Source: an uncultured Oscillospiraceae bacterium (GTDB taxonomy: Bacteria > Bacillota > Clostridia > Oscillospirales > Oscillospiraceae). From it: DNA of 8,357 bases. Shown here piece by piece: positions 5,738 to 8,357 of the stretch (the stretch's first letter is position 1; the number at the start of each line of letters is the position of its first letter). A program made the position numbers and the translations under genes. The notes beneath the pieces are model-generated. The model saw nothing but the letters and a program-made list of their open reading frames with translations, was not told where the DNA came from and did no database searches. Location of the stretch: contig CAAEKI010000218.1 of assembly GCA_900756495.1 (NCBI GenBank), positions 1 through 8,357 on the forward strand. Reading direction: 5' to 3'.

Positions 5738-5752
5738 TCCGGCGCTGTTTCC

Positions 5753-7939
5753 TCACTTCTTATTCTGTTCCAGCCACCTTTTGAGCTGCTCAGCCATAGC
5801 GGAGTTTCCCGTCTCCTCCTGCCGCTCCTGCTGCTGGAGATAACGGCGCACCTCGCCTTTGCCGGCGGACTTTGTCTCCCGGCGCTTTTTGAAATCGCTC
5901 AGCCTCTCCCGATATCCGCAGACGCAGGCGAAGATACGCTTCTCCCCCTCTCCCCGCAGCTCCATCTTCTTATGGCAGTTGGGACAGCGGGCGTTGGTCG
6001 TCTGGGTAACGCTGCGGCGGTAGCCGCACTCCCGGTCGGGGCAGACCAGCATCTTACCCCGTTTCCCCTGGACGTTCAGCAGGAACTTGCCGCAGTCGGG
6101 ACACTTTTCCCGGCTGACGTTGTCATGCCGGTAGGTGGCGTCGCTCTGCTTCACCTCTGAGACCAGATGGGCCGCATACCGGCGCATCTCGTCCACAAAC
6201 TGTTTTTCCTGTTCCTGCCCCTGGGCGATATCTCCCAGCCGCTTCTCCCACTGGGCTGTGAGCCTGGCCGACCGCAGATCGGCGGGGGCCAGCCCCACCA
6301 CCTGGATCCCCTTGGAGGTGGGTACCAGCTCTTTCCCCCGCCGCTCCACATAAAAGGCGGAGAAGAGCTTCTCAATGATATCGGCCCTGGTGGCCGGAGT
6401 GCCCAGGCCGCCGGTCTCTTCCAGAATTCTGCTCTGCTCCCGGTCGCCCACCTGGGAGCCGGGATGCTCCATGGCGGAGAGCAGGGTGGCCTCGGTATAC
6501 CGCTTGGGGGGCGCGGTCTTGCCTACATTGACCCCGGCAGATTGAATCACTATTTTATCGCCCTGCCGGACTGCAGGGAGCGACTGCTCCCGCTCGTCCT
6601 CTTCCCCCTCCTCTTCGTCCTCCAGGGCAAAGCGGGCGTAGGCCGCCTTCCAGCCCTGGTTCTTCACGATCTTTCCCCTGGCCGTAAAGGTCTCTCCGTC
6701 CACGGTGAGGGTGAGGCGGGTCTCTTCGTACTCAAAGGGCGGCAGCAGGACGGCCAGGAAGCGGCGGACCACCAGGTCGTAGATGTTCCGCTCCGGCCCG
6801 GACAGCCGCCACAGGTCCACCTGCTCCTCGGTGGGAATGATGGCGTGGTGGTCGGTAACCTTAGCGTTGTTCACCAGGAACCGGGTCTGGAGCGGCTTTT
6901 TGCGCAGAAGCTCCAGGGCCAGCGGTTTGTACTCCTCCACCATTACGCTGCGCAGCCGCTCGGGCAGGGTGGGCACCACGTCATCCGAGATGTAGCGGGA
7001 ATCGGTCCGGGGGTAGGTCAGCACCTTGTGAACCTCGTAGAGGGACTGCATGATGGACAGCGTCTCCTTGGCGGAGTAGGCGTACTTTTTGTTGGCGTCC
7101 CGCTGAAGCTCGGTAAGGTCGTAGGCCGCGGGGGGCGGAGTCTGTTTGTAGGTCCGCTTCACTTCGGTGAGAACGCCGTTTCTGCCCGCCAGTGCGGCGG
7201 CCAGCGCCTCTGCCTTTTCCCGATCGAAGGTACGGGCCTGTCCCTTCTTATCCCGCCAGGTGGCGGAAAATCCGCCGACCTTGACGGAGACGGTGTAGTA
7301 CTCCTTGGGGACAAACGCCCTGATCTCTTCCTCCCGGTCCACGATGAGGGCCAGGGTAGGGGTCTGAACCCGCCCTGCGGAGAGCTGGGCGTTGTGCTTG
7401 CAGGTAAGGGCGCGGGTCACATTGAGGCCCACCAGCCAGTCGGCCTCGGAGCGGGCCCGGGCAGAGTGAAAGAGGTTGTCATAGGCGGCGGCGCTCTTTA
7501 AATTGGCAAACCCCTCCCGGATGGCCCTGTCGGTCTGGGAGGAGATCCACAGCCGTTTGGCGCTCTTCTTCCACCCGGCCTTCTCCATGATCCAGCGGGC
7601 TACCAGCTCGCCCTCCCGCCCGGCGTCGGTGGCGATCACCAGGTCGGACACATCTCCCCGGCGCATGAGGGCCTGAACCGCCCGGAATTGACGGCCCGAC
7701 TCCCTGATAACCACGGTCTTCATCTTATCCGGGAGCATGGGCAGGGTGAGCATGTCCCACTTGGCCCACTCCTTGTCGTAGTCCTCCGGGGGCGCCAGTT
7801 CCACCAGGTGACCCAGGGCCCAGGTGACCACATACCGCTCTCCCTCCAGGCCGCCCTCTACCGTCCTTTTACACCCCAGCACACGGGCAATCTCCCGTCC
7901 CACCGAGGGCTTTTCCGCCAATACCAACGTCTTGGACAT
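5753..7939 (-). CDS. topB: DNA topoisomerase III (type IA)
   Basis: This 728-residue enzyme passes single DNA strands to relax and decatenate DNA. The Toprim domain spans about residues 2-145, with Glu9 in LVLAEKPSVG and the acidic motif ATDAGREGE (103-111). The catalytic tyrosine is Tyr309 in TYPRTDS (308-314). Other landmarks are LSAGRVQTPTLALIVDREEE (186-205), DHHAIIPT (363-370) and GLGTPATRADIIEKL (511-525). The C-terminus has two zinc-ribbon-like pairs: CPDC (613-616) with Cys633 and Cys638, then CPNC (652-655) with Cys672 and Cys674, followed by a Lys/Arg-rich tail. An acidic run lies at 440-452. The start is ATG at 7937-7939, giving MSKTLVLAEKPSVG, with AGGGAGGA (7946-7953) ahead; the TTG at 7963 would add eight non-homologous residues. 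In the Toprim motif the usual second Asp of DxDxE is Gly107. A chromosomal housekeeping copy is more likely than one from a conjugative element, as no mobility gene is near. Confidence 0.94.
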   Translation of the reverse strand: MSKTLVLAEKPSVGREIARVLGCKRTVEGGLEGERYVVTWALGHLVELAPPEDYDKEWAKWDMLTLPMLPDKMKTVVIRESGRQFRAVQALMRRGDVSDLVIATDAGREGELVARWIMEKAGWKKSAKRLWISSQTDRAIREGFANLKSAAAYDNLFHSARARSEADWLVGLNVTRALTCKHNAQLSAGRVQTPTLALIVDREEEIRAFVPKEYYTVSVKVGGFSATWRDKKGQARTFDREKAEALAAALAGRNGVLTEVKRTYKQTPPPAAYDLTELQRDANKKYAYSAKETLSIMQSLYEVHKVLTYPRTDSRYISDDVVPTLPERLRSVMVEEYKPLALELLRKKPLQTRFLVNNAKVTDHHAIIPTEEQVDLWRLSGPERNIYDLVVRRFLAVLLPPFEYEETRLTLTVDGETFTARGKIVKNQGWKAAYARFALEDEEEGEEDEREQSLPAVRQGDKIVIQSAGVNVGKTAPPKRYTEATLLSAMEHPGSQVGDREQSRILEETGGLGTPATRADIIEKLFSAFYVERRGKELVPTSKGIQVVGLAPADLRSARLTAQWEKRLGDIAQGQEQEKQFVDEMRRYAAHLVSEVKQSDATYRHDNVSREKCPDCGKFLLNVQGKRGKMLVCPDRECGYRRSVTQTTNARCPNCHKKMELRGEGEKRIFACVCGYRERLSDFKKRRETKSAGKGEVRRYLQQQERQEETGNSAMAEQLKRWLEQNKK

Positions 7940-7955
7940 ATGCCGTCCTCCCTGC

Positions 7956-7970
7956 CGCCCCAAAGGGGCG
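7956..7970 (-). promoter_or_regulatory. GC-rich hairpin just upstream of the topB ribosome binding site
   Basis: On the minus strand CGCCCC-TTT-GGGGCG forms a perfect 6-bp stem with a 3-base loop, ending 2 bases before AGGGAGGA (7953-7946). Being so close to the ribosome binding site, it may influence translation or protect the messenger's 5' region. On the plus strand it is followed by TTTTCTG, a poor terminator with no gene to serve. Confidence 0.4.
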
Positions 7971-8180
7971 TTTTCTGTACAAAATTAAGTCCTTTTCCGC
8001 CACATCAGGGCGTTTCCCCTTCGCAGTCCGACTTCCCCATTTCTTTCCATTATACTAAAACCAAAAAGAAATGGCAACGGAAAAGAGAGGAGCGCGCCAT
8101 GGACGCCCCCCACCTCCATCTGGTTGAACCCCAATGCCAGCGACAACTTCATGGTGCCCTTTGAAGCTGTGGGCTGTCGC
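7971..8180. other. Leader and promoter region of topB; no gene called
   Basis: Together with the hairpins at each end, this is part of a 302-base stretch without a confident gene. It holds the topB promoter and most of its leader of roughly 100 bases. A plus-strand frame from ATG 8099 to TGA 8162-8164 encodes 21 residues and has GAGAGGAG (8085-8092) six bases ahead, with a TATACT at 8051-8056 upstream, but no good -35 and no known relative. I leave it uncalled. No riboswitch core was recognised in the topB leader. Confidence 0.5.
8049..8077 (-). promoter_or_regulatory. Sigma-70-type promoter of topB
   Basis: On the minus strand TTGCCA (8077-8072) and TATAAT (8054-8049) are separated by 17 bases; the -10 is perfect and the -35 matches at five of six. 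Transcription would start near 8042, giving topB a leader of about 100 bases. It lies downstream of the peptidase T terminator, so topB is independently transcribed. Confidence 0.75.
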
Positions 8181-8230
8181 AAAAAGAGGCCCCGCACGTC
8201 TGTCCCCCGGACAGCGCTGCGGGGCCTCTT
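8181..8230 (-). terminator. Intrinsic terminator of the peptidase T-like gene
   Basis: On the minus strand AAGAGGCCCCGCA (8230-8218) pairs with TGCGGGGCCTCTT (8196-8184), a perfect 13-bp stem. Its loop carries a second stem, CTGTCC with GGACAG around three bases. TTTTT ends the structure on the minus strand at 8185-8181. It begins 11 bases after the peptidase stop. The plus-strand exit has no T-run, so action is mainly leftward. Confidence 0.87.
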
Positions 8231-8241
8231 CTGCATTTGTC

Positions 8242-8357
8242 CTATTCAACACGAACCAGCTGGACCAACACCTCCACCATTTTCTCCAGCGAGGGGACCG
8301 GAATGTACTCAAAAATCCCGTGGAAATTAACCCCGCCGGTGGAGAGATTGGGACAGG
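8242..8357 (-). CDS. pepT: Peptidase T-like metallopeptidase, C-terminal end only
   Basis: The minus-strand frame is open from the right edge to the TAG at 8242-8244 and gives the last 37 residues. They begin CPNLSTGGVNFHGIFEYIPV and go on to an amphipathic helix ending LVQLVRVE. The pattern CPN-x-x-TGG-x-N-x-HG-x-x-E is that of the C-terminus of peptidase T (M20 family aminotripeptidase), where the His of the HG pair is a metal ligand; the closing MEKMVEV-like helix also fits. Peptidase T trims N-terminal residues from tripeptides in the cytoplasm. Most of the gene is outside the window, so other M20 peptidases of the PepT-like group remain possible. It has its own strong terminator and is not in an operon with topB. 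Confidence 0.75.
   Translation of the reverse strand, partial: CPNLSTGGVNFHGIFEYIPVPSLEKMVEVLVQLVRVE

Noticed and set aside
5621..5752. Glycine riboswitch ahead of the AGCS symporter
   Set aside because: I looked for the conserved aptamer core segments expected for this class and did not find them on the minus strand. The GGGAGAGGGAG near the start is simply the ribosome binding region.
6167..7501. 444-codon plus-strand open frame opposite topB
   Set aside because: It is a by-product of GC-rich codon use in topB. The translation is Gly/Leu/Pro/His-rich without domains.
1..8357. tRNA, rRNA, CRISPR array, transposase, integrase, prophage or toxin-antitoxin genes
   Set aside because: None was recognised on either strand by inspection. 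The only hint of mobility is the composition shift and short direct repeat around the acetyltransferase.

Overview
The window looks like chromosomal DNA of a GC-rich gut Firmicute. The codon use, the GGAGG-type ribosome binding sites, the TTG starts and the gene families together suggest the Clostridia/Oscillospiraceae, but this is inference; no rRNA or other marker gene is present to prove it. Most of the window is GC-rich. A stretch of about 1 kb (about 3180-4230) is clearly AT-rich and looks acquired.

Left part, plus strand (1-3138): a transport operon. It begins inside a substrate-binding protein of the TrpX/ABC_sub_bind type, whose signal peptide lies outside the window. A strong intrinsic terminator with a 14-bp stem follows. 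Then come a BPD_transp_2-type permease with a TTG start, an ATPase overlapping the permease by 8 bases, and a HIT-family nucleotide hydrolase 31 bases further on. The first three genes form a complete importer of the TrpXYZ-like class. Its ligand cannot be settled from sequence, with tryptophan the best-known case. The terminator after the binding-protein gene would let that gene be expressed above the membrane components.

Middle part (3139-4234): an AT-rich island with one confident gene, a GNAT acetyltransferase resembling the BltD/PaiA group. Upstream of it are a 6-bp dyad, a possible 18-codon leader ORF with its own ribosome binding site, and a 9-bp hairpin at the end of that leader. A strong terminator lies downstream. 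The 9-base word CTGTTCACA occurs on both sides of the island in direct orientation, which may be an insertion scar.

Right part, minus strand (4235-8357): read leftward from the right edge, the genes are the C-terminus of a peptidase T-like metallopeptidase with a strong terminator, then DNA topoisomerase III (topB) with a near-consensus promoter and a roughly 100-base leader, then an AGCS-family sodium:alanine/glycine symporter. The 132 bases between topB and the symporter can form competing structures, one of them ending in six T. The two halves converge on the AT-rich island. I found no rRNA, tRNA, CRISPR array, transposase or phage gene. The window is mostly housekeeping and nutrient uptake; the least explained parts are the island and the two leader regions.
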